Source: Agrobacterium vitis (GTDB lineage Bacteria > Pseudomonadota > Alphaproteobacteria > Rhizobiales > Rhizobiaceae). Taken from it: DNA of 64,000 bases. Of the stretch, positions 41,838 through 50,917 are shown piece after piece. The stretch spans positions 1 through 64,000 of the forward strand of contig NZ_AP023276.1 in NCBI RefSeq assembly GCF_013426735.1, read 5' to 3'. The stretch's first letter is position 1. Every line of letters begins with the position of its first letter. Both the position numbers and the translations under genes were made by a program. The notes under the pieces were generated by a model. That model was given only the letters and a program-made list of their open reading frames with translations. It had not been told where the DNA came from and did not search any database.

Positions 41838-43868
41838 CTAATCGACGCTCATATACTGCGACCGGTTGCGCTTCTGTACTTCCTTGATCTGCAGGAGGAG
41901 AAGGCGCTGGGTCTCCAGAGCCTTGGAGCTGGCCGACATGTCCAGCTGCACTGGAGCGCGAGACGGCGGCACTGGCTCGGCGGCAAGCGGCGCGTCATTG
42001 ATGGCGATGCCGAACTCATCCTCGTCATCCTCTTCTTCGAAGGCTTCGTCCGGGTCTTCTTCATCCTCGATCTCCTCCTCCTCAAAGGGGACCTCCTCGT
42101 CCGCATCAGCCGCGTCATCGTCCGGCGTGATCGACGGGTCGTCCTGTGGAAGCAGTTTTTCAGCTCCAGACGCCCTCGGAGCGATAACGAACGGCGTCGC
42201 TGTCAGGGATAGCGGCTCAGGCTCCGGCAACTCACCCGTCTGGCCTTCGAAAATCCGTTTCAGATGGCGGTCGGCATAATATTTGACCTTGTGCATATGC
42301 AAGGGCGGCTGGCCCTTGATCAGCACAATCTGTCTGTCGTCGTCGATGAGACGCACCTGTTCGGGCCGCAGCAGCCGAGCGCCCTGGTCGCTGACCTGGA
42401 TGTTGCTGTCGAACAATTCCTTGGTGGAGTGGGATTTGCTTTTCTGCTGGAAGGTATATTCGCCGATCGATTTGGAGATATATTCTGGCGTATCGTCATC
42501 GGCGGTGGCCATGAAGACCTGGACGCCTGTATTGGAGAGGAAGTTTTCCTTGCCTGCCTGTTCATAGGCGCCCGTCAGAGCCGAAAGGCTCTGAATGATG
42601 AACATGAAGCGCCCCTTGTAACCGGCGATTGTGGTGACCGCCGTTTCGATCGCCTCAAGCTGACCCAGATGCTTGAATTCGTCGAGCAGAAACAGGACCT
42701 CGAAGATTTCGTCCTTCTGTGGCATTTCCCGCTGGAGGATTGACACCGTCTGCTGGAAAAACAGCCGAACGAGCGGAGCGACAACTTCCAGATCGTTCGG
42801 GCTGATGCAGATATAGACAGAGGTCGGGTCACGGCGCAGGTCGTAAATGGAAAAATCAGACCGCGCGGTAGCATTCTTGACCATCGGATCGGCCCAGAGG
42901 TTGAGGCCGCCGTCGCCCAACACGGAGGTATAGGAGGTGATGATCTTGGTGTCGTTTCCCGCCATGTTGTCGAAGATACGCACGACCTCAGGAATCTTGC
43001 TCTCCTCCGCCAACTGGGCGAACAGCTTGTATTTTTCGCCCGGCGAGGCGAAGAGATCATAAACCGCGCCGATGGTCGGATTGCCACGCTCGATGCAGGC
43101 AAGAATACCGCCGACAAACAGATCGCGCGCGCCGTCAATGAAGCCTTCGGCGCCCTTGCCCTTGGAGACAATCAGATTGTGGGCGAGCCGGCGCGTCTCG
43201 GTGAAGCGACGCTCGGGCGGCATGGCAACGATGTCGAGCACCGGATTGTAACAGTGGGTGCGGGCGTTTTTATCGAGCGGGGAGAATTTATAGATGCGGT
43301 CGCCCTTGGCCTTGCGCGCACGCGATGTCAGCTCGAAAAGCTCGCCCTTGACGTCGAGGGCAAGCACCGAACCGTTGAACGTCAGAAGCGTTGGAATAAC
43401 GACGCCAACCCCCTTGCCGGCACGAGTCGGGGCGACCACGAGACTGTGGGGCTGCTCGCCATTGGTCAGATAGTGGCCAGCTCCTCCTGGCCTTCCAGTC
43501 TTGCCGAAGACCGGCCCGGAGATCCGCCGATAGGGCCTGATATAACCGTTGCGCCGCATTTCCTGAAAGCGTGCCCAACGCGCCGTACCAAAATGCTTCT
43601 CCTTGAACAGGACCTTCGCCATAATCGCCAGAATAAGCACCGTCGTTATGCCGAGGATGGTCAGGCATCGGATGAAAACGTCAGACATCACGCCGAGATA
43701 GAAGGGCGTCTCGTACCAGAAGGCCAGAAGGTCGAACGTCTCAAGCGCCTGCGCATTGATGCCGTGTCGCAGCGAAACATAGAGGCTGCATAGGATCAGG
43801 CCCGCCGGCAGCGAGAAGACGAGGCCGAAAACCAGAGCGTGAAGTTTGTTCTTGCCGTCCTGAATCAT
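41838..43868 (-). CDS. virD4: VirD4-like type IV coupling protein
   Basis: A 676-residue coupling protein that brings the relaxase-DNA complex and effectors to the VirB channel. Two transmembrane helices (residues ~10-30 and ~65-88) precede Walker A VVAPTRAGKGVGVVIPT (about 145-160), and Walker B VLFLLDEFKHLG is near residue 400. ALDVKGELFELT and RSLSALTGAYEQAGKE-like blocks are typical of VirD4/TraG. The last ~130 residues are an acidic, repetitive extension (EEEEIEDEEDPDEAFEEEDD) not usual in VirD4; it could bind basic partners. ATG 43868 follows AGAAGG. A family A repeat separates it from the virE3-like gene. Confidence 0.95.
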   Translation of the reverse strand: MIQDGKNKLHALVFGLVFSLPAGLILCSLYVSLRHGINAQALETFDLLAFWYETPFYLGVMSDVFIRCLTILGITTVLILAIMAKVLFKEKHFGTARWARFQEMRRNGYIRPYRRISGPVFGKTGRPGGAGHYLTNGEQPHSLVVAPTRAGKGVGVVIPTLLTFNGSVLALDVKGELFELTSRARKAKGDRIYKFSPLDKNARTHCYNPVLDIVAMPPERRFTETRRLAHNLIVSKGKGAEGFIDGARDLFVGGILACIERGNPTIGAVYDLFASPGEKYKLFAQLAEESKIPEVVRIFDNMAGNDTKIITSYTSVLGDGGLNLWADPMVKNATARSDFSIYDLRRDPTSVYICISPNDLEVVAPLVRLFFQQTVSILQREMPQKDEIFEVLFLLDEFKHLGQLEAIETAVTTIAGYKGRFMFIIQSLSALTGAYEQAGKENFLSNTGVQVFMATADDDTPEYISKSIGEYTFQQKSKSHSTKELFDSNIQVSDQGARLLRPEQVRLIDDDRQIVLIKGQPPLHMHKVKYYADRHLKRIFEGQTGELPEPEPLSLTATPFVIAPRASGAEKLLPQDDPSITPDDDAADADEEVPFEEEEIEDEEDPDEAFEEEDDEDEFGIAINDAPLAAEPVPPSRAPVQLDMSASSKALETQRLLLLQIKEVQKRNRSQYMSVD

Positions 43869-43881
43869 GTGTCATGCCTTC

Positions 43882-44010
43882 TAATACCAAAGCTCGAAGA
43901 CGCTGACACATCCTCGCTTTGAAGCGATTTAGAATATCTCAAATATATCAACGCATTGAGATATTTGAAAACGGAATATGAACTGCCATTTTCAGTGGCT
44001 CTTCGTATAA
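43882..44010 (-). repeat. repeat family A between virE3-like gene and virD4
   Basis: On the minus strand it reads TTATACGAAGAGCC to CTTTGGTATTA with AAATATCTCAATGCG and ATTTGAGATATTC inside, 129 bp, matching 3054-3181. 44011-44334 otherwise holds no convincing gene. Confidence 0.75.
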
Positions 44011-44334
44011 GCCGGCTATTCAACAGACCGACCGCCACGCAGCTGTGCCTTCAGTATCAGGCCCGGCCACCGCGCCGGCGTGGTCGCTCGTCATAGGGAG
44101 GCCGCACAAGGTCCACGTCGCGGGAGGCTCTTTGCATCTCCTCGCGGCTCGGTCGCGCCGGTCTCGACGGCGGCGGGGCAGGAGGCAGGCCGTCGCCGGA
44201 TGGCCGTTCCCCACCAAGGCCCTTGCCCTCTGCGGGTACCGACACGCTATCGCTTAAACCCTTCGAGCCGAGCCGGCGAATGGGCGTCCGCCCGTCCCCC
44301 GCCGTGCCCTGCTGCCTTCCCTCGCTCATCGCGC

Positions 44335-46230
44335 TCAATCCGCAAAGGATGCGGCGCCGCGAGCGCGGCTATGATCTGATCGCGAATCCAGATTGCGCTT
44401 GCCGGGGATGGGGCCACTATCACTGTCACTGTCGTCTCCGAGGCCGGGGGGCACCTCGCCGACAGCCGAGGAGATCCGCCCGATCTTGAAATCCTTGGAC
44501 ACTCGACGCGTATTGACGACACCAGCGAGATCATTATCGGATAATCTATCGAACCGCGGCGTTTGCTGTGTCGTCGGCAGGCCCGTACGCCCCTTGGCGC
44601 GGCTGGACGCGGCAGACTGGTCGTCGCTGCTGTCGTCTCCGAGGCCAGCGGGCGCCTTGCCGGCAGTCGTGGACAGCCGTCCGATCTTGAAATCCTTGGG
44701 CACCGGACGTGGATTGACGGCACCAGCGAGATCCTTGTCTGTCAAATTCCTGTCCGTCACAGTCCCGGTCCTGTCTGCTCCCGCCCTTTCGCGAGTCTTA
44801 ACGACGCGAGCCGGTTTGCGGGTCGGCGGAGCCCCGTCCTGCGAGCTGTCCGAGGCAACTGACTTTTCCACGAATGCTTGTTTACGCGGTTTTTTCCGAG
44901 TGTTTGCTGTCGTCGTTCCCACATCGCTTTCGTCATCCGCGTCGTTTTCGTTGGAGGAACGGTTTGCCTCTCGGGCCATTCTTTCCTGCGCCTTGATATG
45001 TCTCAGCGGCGTGTCGGGCGGCAGGGACGGCAGATCCCGAAGGCCGACGGAGGCCGGTCTCGTGACCCGCAGCGACGAAACGCTGGGTGCCTTCTCAACG
45101 TCGGAGCCGTTGGACGCGACCGCTTTGTCGGAGGCGATGGAGGATGAGCTAAGGGTCGCACTTCGCTCGCTCCGGTTCGACGCAACGAGAGTGTCACTGC
45201 TCGATTCACCAACGGAAACGTCGCGCAGGGTATCGTGGTGACGGGCGACGGCGCCCGTTCGAAAGGGAATGGGTTGCCTGCTCGAAGCCTCGTGCTCGGC
45301 TTGACGCTCCTCGACCCAGTCCGAGACCCTGTTCGTTGCCCGGCCTTGATTCTGTAGACCTTCCTTGAAACGAGCGGCTCGATCCGAGGAGGAAAGCTCC
45401 ATCCCCTCGTTCCCCTTAAGCCCAAGCGCATGGTCGGACCAAGCGTTCCCCGCGGCCTGCGCCGCGTCCCTCCTGATATGATAGGCGTCCATATCTCTGG
45501 CGGAGATGGGTGATGGCTTCGGCCTGGGAAGGATACGGCGCAACAGACCGCCATAGCGTGTGGTCTTTTGCCCGGTCTCGAAATCGTAGGTCACAGCGCG
45601 CTCGAAGATGGCTCGCCCCGCGAGCCGCCCCAGACTGCGCGTTTTCGTCTCCTGCGTACCGTCCTGACTGGGGGCGATCGTCATCGAATAGGAGCCGACA
45701 TGCCGCTCCATGGTACGCCATGTCTCTCTCCTGCCATCCGGCAGGCCAATAGCCTCCCGCCGGCTGCGGTGCCAGCCGCCGAAATCGTCATGCTCCAGGC
45801 TCTCGTGACGGCCGTCCTTCGACTTCGACCAACGGGTGCTGCCGAAAAGATCGCCCTCGCGGGTGCCGATGATCTCGCCATCCCTGTCGTAATCTTTCCC
45901 GGACGAAAAGAGACCGCCAAAATAGCGCCGGTCTTCGGATTTCTTGCCTTTGCCCGGGTAATATTCGGTGTCCTTCTTCCGGACCCAGTTGGATTCGTGC
46001 TTGGTGCCGCGCATATAGAGATCACCGTTTTCGCTGCGACCGGCGAAAGCGTAGATATCCTCCTTGGTACTCAGTCCAAAGGGCAGGCGCCTTTGCTCCT
46101 TGTAGGTTTGGGTGACCTTGTTGAAGTCAGGCGTTCTCTTGTAAATGCCGAGAGACAGCGCCCTGTCTTTTACACTCCCTGCATCGGTGATCAGGAATGT
46201 CTTGGCGTCCTTGTCCCACAGTGCAGCCAT
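44335..46230 (-). CDS. virE3: VirE3-like translocated effector
   Basis: A 631-residue, hydrophilic protein. The N-terminal half consists of repeated DGEx-style beta units (RDGEIIGTREGDLFGSTRW, HDDFGGWHRSRREAIG, SLGRLAGRAIFERAV) like VirE3. The C-terminal half is Ser-rich with basic clusters (NTRKKPRKQAF, TRKPARVVKTRERAG). A ~45-residue block occurs twice near residues 495-540 and 562-606: LAGAVNPRPVPKDFKIGRLS and LAGVVNTRRVSKDFKIGRIS, each followed by a GLGDDS acidic run. VirE3 enters plant nuclei and acts in VirE2 import and transcription. GAGGAG precedes ATG 46230. It lies downstream of virE1-virE2 as in Ti plasmids. Homology is by pattern, not high identity. Confidence 0.7.
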   Translation of the reverse strand: MAALWDKDAKTFLITDAGSVKDRALSLGIYKRTPDFNKVTQTYKEQRRLPFGLSTKEDIYAFAGRSENGDLYMRGTKHESNWVRKKDTEYYPGKGKKSEDRRYFGGLFSSGKDYDRDGEIIGTREGDLFGSTRWSKSKDGRHESLEHDDFGGWHRSRREAIGLPDGRRETWRTMERHVGSYSMTIAPSQDGTQETKTRSLGRLAGRAIFERAVTYDFETGQKTTRYGGLLRRILPRPKPSPISARDMDAYHIRRDAAQAAGNAWSDHALGLKGNEGMELSSSDRAARFKEGLQNQGRATNRVSDWVEERQAEHEASSRQPIPFRTGAVARHHDTLRDVSVGESSSDTLVASNRSERSATLSSSSIASDKAVASNGSDVEKAPSVSSLRVTRPASVGLRDLPSLPPDTPLRHIKAQERMAREANRSSNENDADDESDVGTTTANTRKKPRKQAFVEKSVASDSSQDGAPPTRKPARVVKTRERAGADRTGTVTDRNLTDKDLAGAVNPRPVPKDFKIGRLSTTAGKAPAGLGDDSSDDQSAASSRAKGRTGLPTTQQTPRFDRLSDNDLAGVVNTRRVSKDFKIGRISSAVGEVPPGLGDDSDSDSGPIPGKRNLDSRSDHSRARGAASFAD

Positions 46231-46413
46231 GATGAGGCTCCTCGTGCGCGGTTAGAGCGTTTCGGTGAAAGCAGGATCGCTTTCAAATTTGGACAATGCG
46301 GTAGAACAGAAAGACCGAGCATTTTTGGCGCAAGTGTATGTGCTGGAAATGCTACGGGGGCCATGAGCCCCTGAGGGAGCGGCGAGACCCAGGCGCTGCG
46401 TGCGGTCGGCTTG

Positions 46414-47901
46414 TCAACTGTCACTCATGTCCATGGATGCCGAACTGGCGCTACTACGGGGGGGGCGAGGATCGAGCTGCCGCAAGGTGTCTGGCGTGTT
46501 TCTCGGATTGCTCTTCGGCGCGGTGTCACTCTCGGAATCATCCCCGCCTCCATTGGCCCAGGCATCCTGCGTCTTTGCCTTCAATCCGGTCTTCTGAAAA
46601 TCGGTCCGCTTCTGTTCATAAGGGCTGATCCGTGCCTCAACGCCCATCTGCTTGGCAACCTCGGGCGTGATCGTGTCCTGATCCCGGTTGGTGGCGTAGA
46701 GCATCTTGAGCGCACCGGTGGAGCGACCATTCTTTGTACTGGTCGAAAATGTCTGGAGGTCCTTGTCGCCGAGCTTTTCTCCCTCCTTCAGCCGAACCTT
46801 GTCAGCCGGTGTCAGAACGTTTTCGGACGTCTGTCTCCAAACTTTATCCGCCTTAAAGCTCTTCGTGGCTAGGGCCAGATTTTTTCCAAGCCCGGCCTCC
46901 TTCCTCAGCTCCTCGAAGCGTTTCGGGTCCGTCTTTTTCAAGAAATCGGGGCTAATATAGGTGCCATGCTTATTGAGCATTCCAATGGTCAATTTATTCG
47001 GATTGTTGGTCAGTTTCTGATGCGTATCCTTGAAATCAGAGCGTTTGCTCCAGAAATTTTCATCTTTCAGAAGCTTGGCACTGACCAGAGATCCCGCGTT
47101 CTCTACGACGATCTTCGGAAGTTTTCTGTTATACTCATAGATGTCGCCCCGAAGCTCGTGAAACGCCTTCTGCGGCTCCAAACGACCACGTTTTTCGAGA
47201 TCAGCCACGCTCCGGGTGATATTGTCGGTACCCTTGAGGCCAACATTCTCCTTCCCGTATTTTTCAGCCGCTCGCACGTAGTCCTGGGGATCGAGGGACG
47301 GCTGCATCGTCAGCCTGTAGCCCCATGGATTGCTTTTGCTGTCCTTGCGCAAGCTCATGTCCGGAAGGGTGTCGCCGCACCTGTCTTTTTCGTGATAATC
47401 CCATTTGCGAAACCGTTCACCGCCCGGCGTCTCGTGTCTGGCCCTGGGATCGTCCCGGTCGAGAGGCTTTTGATCCCTCCCCGCAAAGGATTTAATTTCC
47501 GATCCCACAGCCTCCTGAACATTGGCCCAGTTCTGCTTCCGAAACTCGGATTTCTCGCTGATTGACATGCCGGCGGGATAATCGAGGTCGTAGAAAGCAG
47601 CCGGTGCGGGTTTCAGGGGGCCGTTTTTTCCGTATTCAAGAACGACCGGGTAATCGGTCTTCTTCAGCTCGCTTCCGAAAGTCTTTTCAAAGAATTCGTC
47701 CGGGACGAGTTCCACCTGCCCCGGATATTTCACCTGGTTTCGCGGAACAGCTCTGTGCAAAGTAATCTCGACGGCCCCTTCCGCATATTTCGCAGCGACG
47801 GGTCCGCCCAACTCCACCGCGGCGAAATCGTCAATGAGGTCCAGCTCTTCTTCTTTCACCTTGGTGGTGCCTGACGTGTTTCCATAAGCCATGATATCCA
47901 T
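46414..47901 (-). CDS. virE2: VirE2-like single-stranded DNA-binding effector
   Basis: A 495-residue VirE2, the protein that coats the T-strand in the recipient. The conserved core is clear: GSEIKSFAGRDQKPLDRDDP, GERFRKWDYHEKDRCGDTLP, DSKSNPWGYRLTMQPSLDP, YVRAAEKYGKENVGLKGTDN, ITRSVADLEKRGRLEPQKAF, and HELRGDIYEYNRKLPKIVV. The C-terminus is Ser/Arg-rich (RPPRSSASSASM), the usual place of the export signal. The N-terminal ~120 residues differ from Ti VirE2. ATG 47892, three codons in, also has a good AAGG spacing. It is preceded by its chaperone gene virE1. Confidence 0.93.
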   Translation of the reverse strand: MDIMAYGNTSGTTKVKEEELDLIDDFAAVELGGPVAAKYAEGAVEITLHRAVPRNQVKYPGQVELVPDEFFEKTFGSELKKTDYPVVLEYGKNGPLKPAPAAFYDLDYPAGMSISEKSEFRKQNWANVQEAVGSEIKSFAGRDQKPLDRDDPRARHETPGGERFRKWDYHEKDRCGDTLPDMSLRKDSKSNPWGYRLTMQPSLDPQDYVRAAEKYGKENVGLKGTDNITRSVADLEKRGRLEPQKAFHELRGDIYEYNRKLPKIVVENAGSLVSAKLLKDENFWSKRSDFKDTHQKLTNNPNKLTIGMLNKHGTYISPDFLKKTDPKRFEELRKEAGLGKNLALATKSFKADKVWRQTSENVLTPADKVRLKEGEKLGDKDLQTFSTSTKNGRSTGALKMLYATNRDQDTITPEVAKQMGVEARISPYEQKRTDFQKTGLKAKTQDAWANGGGDDSESDTAPKSNPRNTPDTLRQLDPRPPRSSASSASMDMSDS

Positions 47902-47930
47902 CCTTGTCCTGCGGCCGGTCTTTCGGCGGG

Positions 47931-48140
47931 TCAGTGTTGGTGGGCAGGTTCGTCCATAAGGGCGAGGGCTGCTTCGTCATCCATCAGCTCGATCTCTTCG
48001 TCATGCGTGACATAGCGCACCACGCCAGGTCCCGCAGCCTGCGGGGAGGCCCTCCTGCCCTTGCGCAAGTCCAGGGTCCGACCGCTGTTTTCGGCGGCAG
48101 CTGGCAACGGCGGGGAATGGGTCAAATGTTTCAGGCTCAT
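47931..48140 (-). CDS. virE1: VirE1-like chaperone of VirE2
   Basis: A 69-residue protein ending in an acidic helix, HDEEIELMDDEAALALMDE, which fits VirE1, the ~65-residue chaperone that keeps VirE2 from aggregating or binding DNA in the donor. AAGGA precedes the ATG. The 29-base gap to virE2 and the gene order virE1-virE2 support the call more than the sequence does. Confidence 0.75.
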   Translation of the reverse strand: MSLKHLTHSPPLPAAAENSGRTLDLRKGRRASPQAAGPGVVRYVTHDEEIELMDDEAALALMDEPAHQH

Positions 48141-48224
48141 TGTCGTGTCCTTTCCTTTGATGACTGGGTCCTTTGATGACTGGGGCCGCTGATTATCGGT
48201 CCCTATGATGATCGGGCCCCCTGA

Positions 48225-50198
48225 TTACCGAGAGCGATTACCCGGATCGCGTGAACCGTCGGTGCTGTTGCGGTTGTCAAGGCGACGGTCTTCGGCCGCG
48301 CGTGCCTCGCTCTGGGCGCGCGTGGTCACATTGGTCTGGCCCTCATAGGCGCGGCGCTGTTCCCGCAGTGCCTGAACCGACTCCCGGCGCAGACGCAGCG
48401 TTTCTGCCCGCAGCGCCGCTGCCTCCTGCGCGCTCACCGCACCGGTGCGCTGCTTGACGCGGCGGTTATGCGCCTGAAGGGCGGTGATCGCAGTGTCGCG
48501 GCGGCTGTCCGCCGCAGTCCTGCGCGCAACCAGAGGATCCTGCGCCGCCGCGGGGGCTCCGGACGCGCCGGTTTGTGCGCCCGAGGCTGTTGCGACAGGT
48601 ACGGGGCGGGTCTGTGATGGTCCGGCGGAGCCGTCCCTTCCCCCTGACGAACCTGCCGTCCCGCCGCTTCCCGCCGCGCCGTTCTGTGCCGCCAGCGCCG
48701 GCTGCTCTCCTGTCCGCTGGCGCTTGTCCGGCGTGTCCTGCGTATCTCCGACGCGCTTGCGCTTGCCGGTCCCACGGTCCTCCCGCTCCACCGGCACAGT
48801 CGCGCGCGACGAACTGGCGAGCGGTTCAGACTGGTCACGCGCGCCTCCCGTTTCAATGTCATCCTCCGGTCCGGAAGATACGTCATGTTCACCCTGGCGC
48901 ACCCGTTTGGCGGGAGGCATGTCCTCCTCGCCGGGGCGCGGACGCTTCCGGCTGCCGGAGGGGCCCCCGGCACCCTGCGCGGCACCCTGCCCGGCTGCGG
49001 CCATATCCGAAGCGGATGCCCGCGGCGGGGTTGGCGCCGGCGCACGGCGGGACGGCGGCGTAACTCGGTAGAGACTGTCGTCGTCATCCTCAACGCCGGC
49101 AGCTTCGTCGCCGCCCTCGGCGTCGTCATCAAAGGAGAAGGGACGCCGGCTTTGCGTCTGCAGGGGATCGTCCGCATCGTCCTGTCGTCCAGAGGCTGAG
49201 CTTAAACGCCTATTCCCCGACGTATCGTCATCCCCGGCATCGTCATCATCGTTGCTATCGCGCCCGAAATTCGAATCGAAATCCTCCGGCGTGTGCCGGG
49301 GCGAAGACGGATCGTTCGACCGGAAATCTCCATCTCCGCCGTCACCGTTATCGCTATCGTTATCTTCATCGTCCGAAGGCGCGGGACTGTCCAGCATCAA
49401 GCCAGGCGGCGTGCAACCGCGCGCCAGATCCGCGGCGGTCCGCTCGTCACCAAAGGCGTCGGGATGGTTTTCATCGTGGACGTCGTCCGGCGCCACGCCT
49501 TCGGCATCGTAGTCGAGGCCCATTCTGAGAATGTCGAGGTCCAGATCTTCCCCTTCACCCAGATCAGGAAGGAATGTCAGCGCGATATGTCGCCTTGCGG
49601 AAACCCGGACAGCAGTCTGACGCATGGCGTCATAACTGAAATGCGGATGATCCCGTTCGATCCTGAGCAAAGCCGCGTCCGCATGGCCGATCGGACGGCG
49701 GTTGACGACAACATGCAGATGCGGGTGACGCTCGTCTGGGCCCTCCCGATGGAAGGCAGCCACGTAGTCGTAGCTATAAACCGTGCCGTCAGCCTCCGGA
49801 TAGCCCTCTTCGAAAACTTCCTCGGCCCATTCGAGACCGGCGGTCTCGGCTCTTTCCAGATAGTCCCCATTCCCGTCCTCCATATCCTCGACCGGCGGGA
49901 AACTCATGACGAAATGCATCGTCAGATTATGGTTGAGCTCTGTGCCGGGCGGAACATTCTGATAGACGCGCTGCGTGAATTCGCCGATGATCCGGTTCGT
50001 TTCCTGGATTTGATCGGGCGCATCCTGGGGAAGGGCATGTTCCGCCACACCGAAATAGCGCGCGGACTCAATCAGCCGGACAGGCGCGCGGTCCGGTCGG
50101 TTTTTGCGCGCCAGATATTTCAGCTGCTGCTTCAACTCAGCCGCGTTTCGCGTTCCTCCCGTTGTGACGCGCTTGATGACGGCGGCATGGGTGGGCAT
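48225..50198 (-). CDS. virD2: VirD2-like relaxase with two nuclear localisation signals
   Basis: A 657-residue relaxase that nicks borders and stays bound to the T-strand. The active-site tyrosine is Tyr28 in QQLKYLARK, like Tyr29 of Ti VirD2. The metal-binding motif DERHPHLHVVVNRRPIGHAD lies near residue 155. A long acidic, disordered linker (~230-400) follows. Two bipartite nuclear signals are seen: RKRPRPGEED ... PAKRVR (~414-434) and GKRKRVGDT ... DKRQR (~476-495). The C-terminus is arginine-rich. The protein is ~230 residues longer than Ti VirD2 because of the linker and tail. AGGAAGAG precedes ATG 50198, 12 bases after virD1. Confidence 0.95.
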   Translation of the reverse strand: MPTHAAVIKRVTTGGTRNAAELKQQLKYLARKNRPDRAPVRLIESARYFGVAEHALPQDAPDQIQETNRIIGEFTQRVYQNVPPGTELNHNLTMHFVMSFPPVEDMEDGNGDYLERAETAGLEWAEEVFEEGYPEADGTVYSYDYVAAFHREGPDERHPHLHVVVNRRPIGHADAALLRIERDHPHFSYDAMRQTAVRVSARRHIALTFLPDLGEGEDLDLDILRMGLDYDAEGVAPDDVHDENHPDAFGDERTAADLARGCTPPGLMLDSPAPSDDEDNDSDNGDGGDGDFRSNDPSSPRHTPEDFDSNFGRDSNDDDDAGDDDTSGNRRLSSASGRQDDADDPLQTQSRRPFSFDDDAEGGDEAAGVEDDDDSLYRVTPPSRRAPAPTPPRASASDMAAAGQGAAQGAGGPSGSRKRPRPGEEDMPPAKRVRQGEHDVSSGPEDDIETGGARDQSEPLASSSRATVPVEREDRGTGKRKRVGDTQDTPDKRQRTGEQPALAAQNGAAGSGGTAGSSGGRDGSAGPSQTRPVPVATASGAQTGASGAPAAAQDPLVARRTAADSRRDTAITALQAHNRRVKQRTGAVSAQEAAALRAETLRLRRESVQALREQRRAYEGQTNVTTRAQSEARAAEDRRLDNRNSTDGSRDPGNRSR

Positions 50199-50210
50199 CG
50201 CGCGCTCTTC

Positions 50211-50684
50211 CTACTCTGCCTGGCTCTTGCGGTCGGCGTCCTTGAGAATGGTCATGCCATCCTGCCGGCGCAGGGAGACACTCAGGATGGATTGCAGCAG
50301 CGTATCGAGCGCTGTGAATTCGCGGCCAAAGGCTGAACGGTCGGCCATAAACCGTTGCATGTCCACCGAACCGTCGCGGACCGCGATACGGCTCAGTTGC
50401 CGCAGGCTGGTGGAGATCTGGCCGATCTCCTCGCTGATCCGGCACATGGACGTCCGCGTCGCCGCATCGATTTCGAGAAAACCGGCGATCCGCCGCGCGG
50501 CAATGCGCAGCGCCCGGCTGTGGCTGATGCCGAGAGCCTCCGTTTGCGCCGTGAAACATTCGTATTCCGCCCGGCGCAGGCGAACGCTGACAATCCTGTA
50601 AGCGTCGGGATCGACATAAGCGGGCATTCGCTTCTTCAGGATGGGTGCATCGTCTCGTCCGCTGGTCATAGTCGATTCTGTCAT
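50211..50684 (-). CDS. virD1: VirD1-like relaxase accessory protein
   Basis: A 157-residue protein closely patterned on VirD1: IVSVRLRRAEYECFTAQTEA, then SHSRALRIAARRIAGFLEID and FGREFTALDTLLQSILSVSL with RRQDG. VirD1 helps VirD2 open and nick double-stranded borders. ATG 50684 is preferred because AAAGG lies upstream; a GTG at 50696 or ATG 50669 is possible. First gene of the minus-strand run that goes on to virD2, virE1, virE2, virE3-like and virD4. A vir box lies in the divergent promoter region shared with virC1. Confidence 0.92.
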   Translation of the reverse strand: MTESTMTSGRDDAPILKKRMPAYVDPDAYRIVSVRLRRAEYECFTAQTEALGISHSRALRIAARRIAGFLEIDAATRTSMCRISEEIGQISTSLRQLSRIAVRDGSVDMQRFMADRSAFGREFTALDTLLQSILSVSLRRQDGMTILKDADRKSQAE

Positions 50685-50806
50685 CGGACCGGTCACCTTT
50701 CATAGGATCATGCGCTTATTTCATCATATATTTCGACATTAAAACGCATACATTCAGCATATAATTTGATGCCTTACGTTTTTCAATGAAAATATATTTC
50801 GAAACA

Positions 50807-50820
50807 GTGACATTTGTAAC
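50807..50820 (+). promoter_or_regulatory. vir box in the virD1-virC1 divergent promoter
   Basis: GTGACATTTGTAAC matches 13 of 14 positions of RTTDCAWWTGHAAY. It lies 123 bases from virD1 and about 100 from virC1, as in Ti plasmids where virC and virD diverge from one control region. The rest of 50685-50917 is AT-rich with no gene. Confidence 0.7.
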
Positions 50821-50917
50821 GATATAGCTCTGGATCATCCTTTTATAAAACGATAAATGTACAATTACACATCCATACAGGCGTTTTATATTATCACTAT
50901 TATATTGAGGGTCTCTG

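Noticed and set aside
44011..44334. Small frames on both strands 3' of the virE3-like gene (for example 44057-44338)
   Set aside because: Low-complexity Arg/Pro-rich reading with no family likeness; it could be an extra small gene but evidence is too thin.
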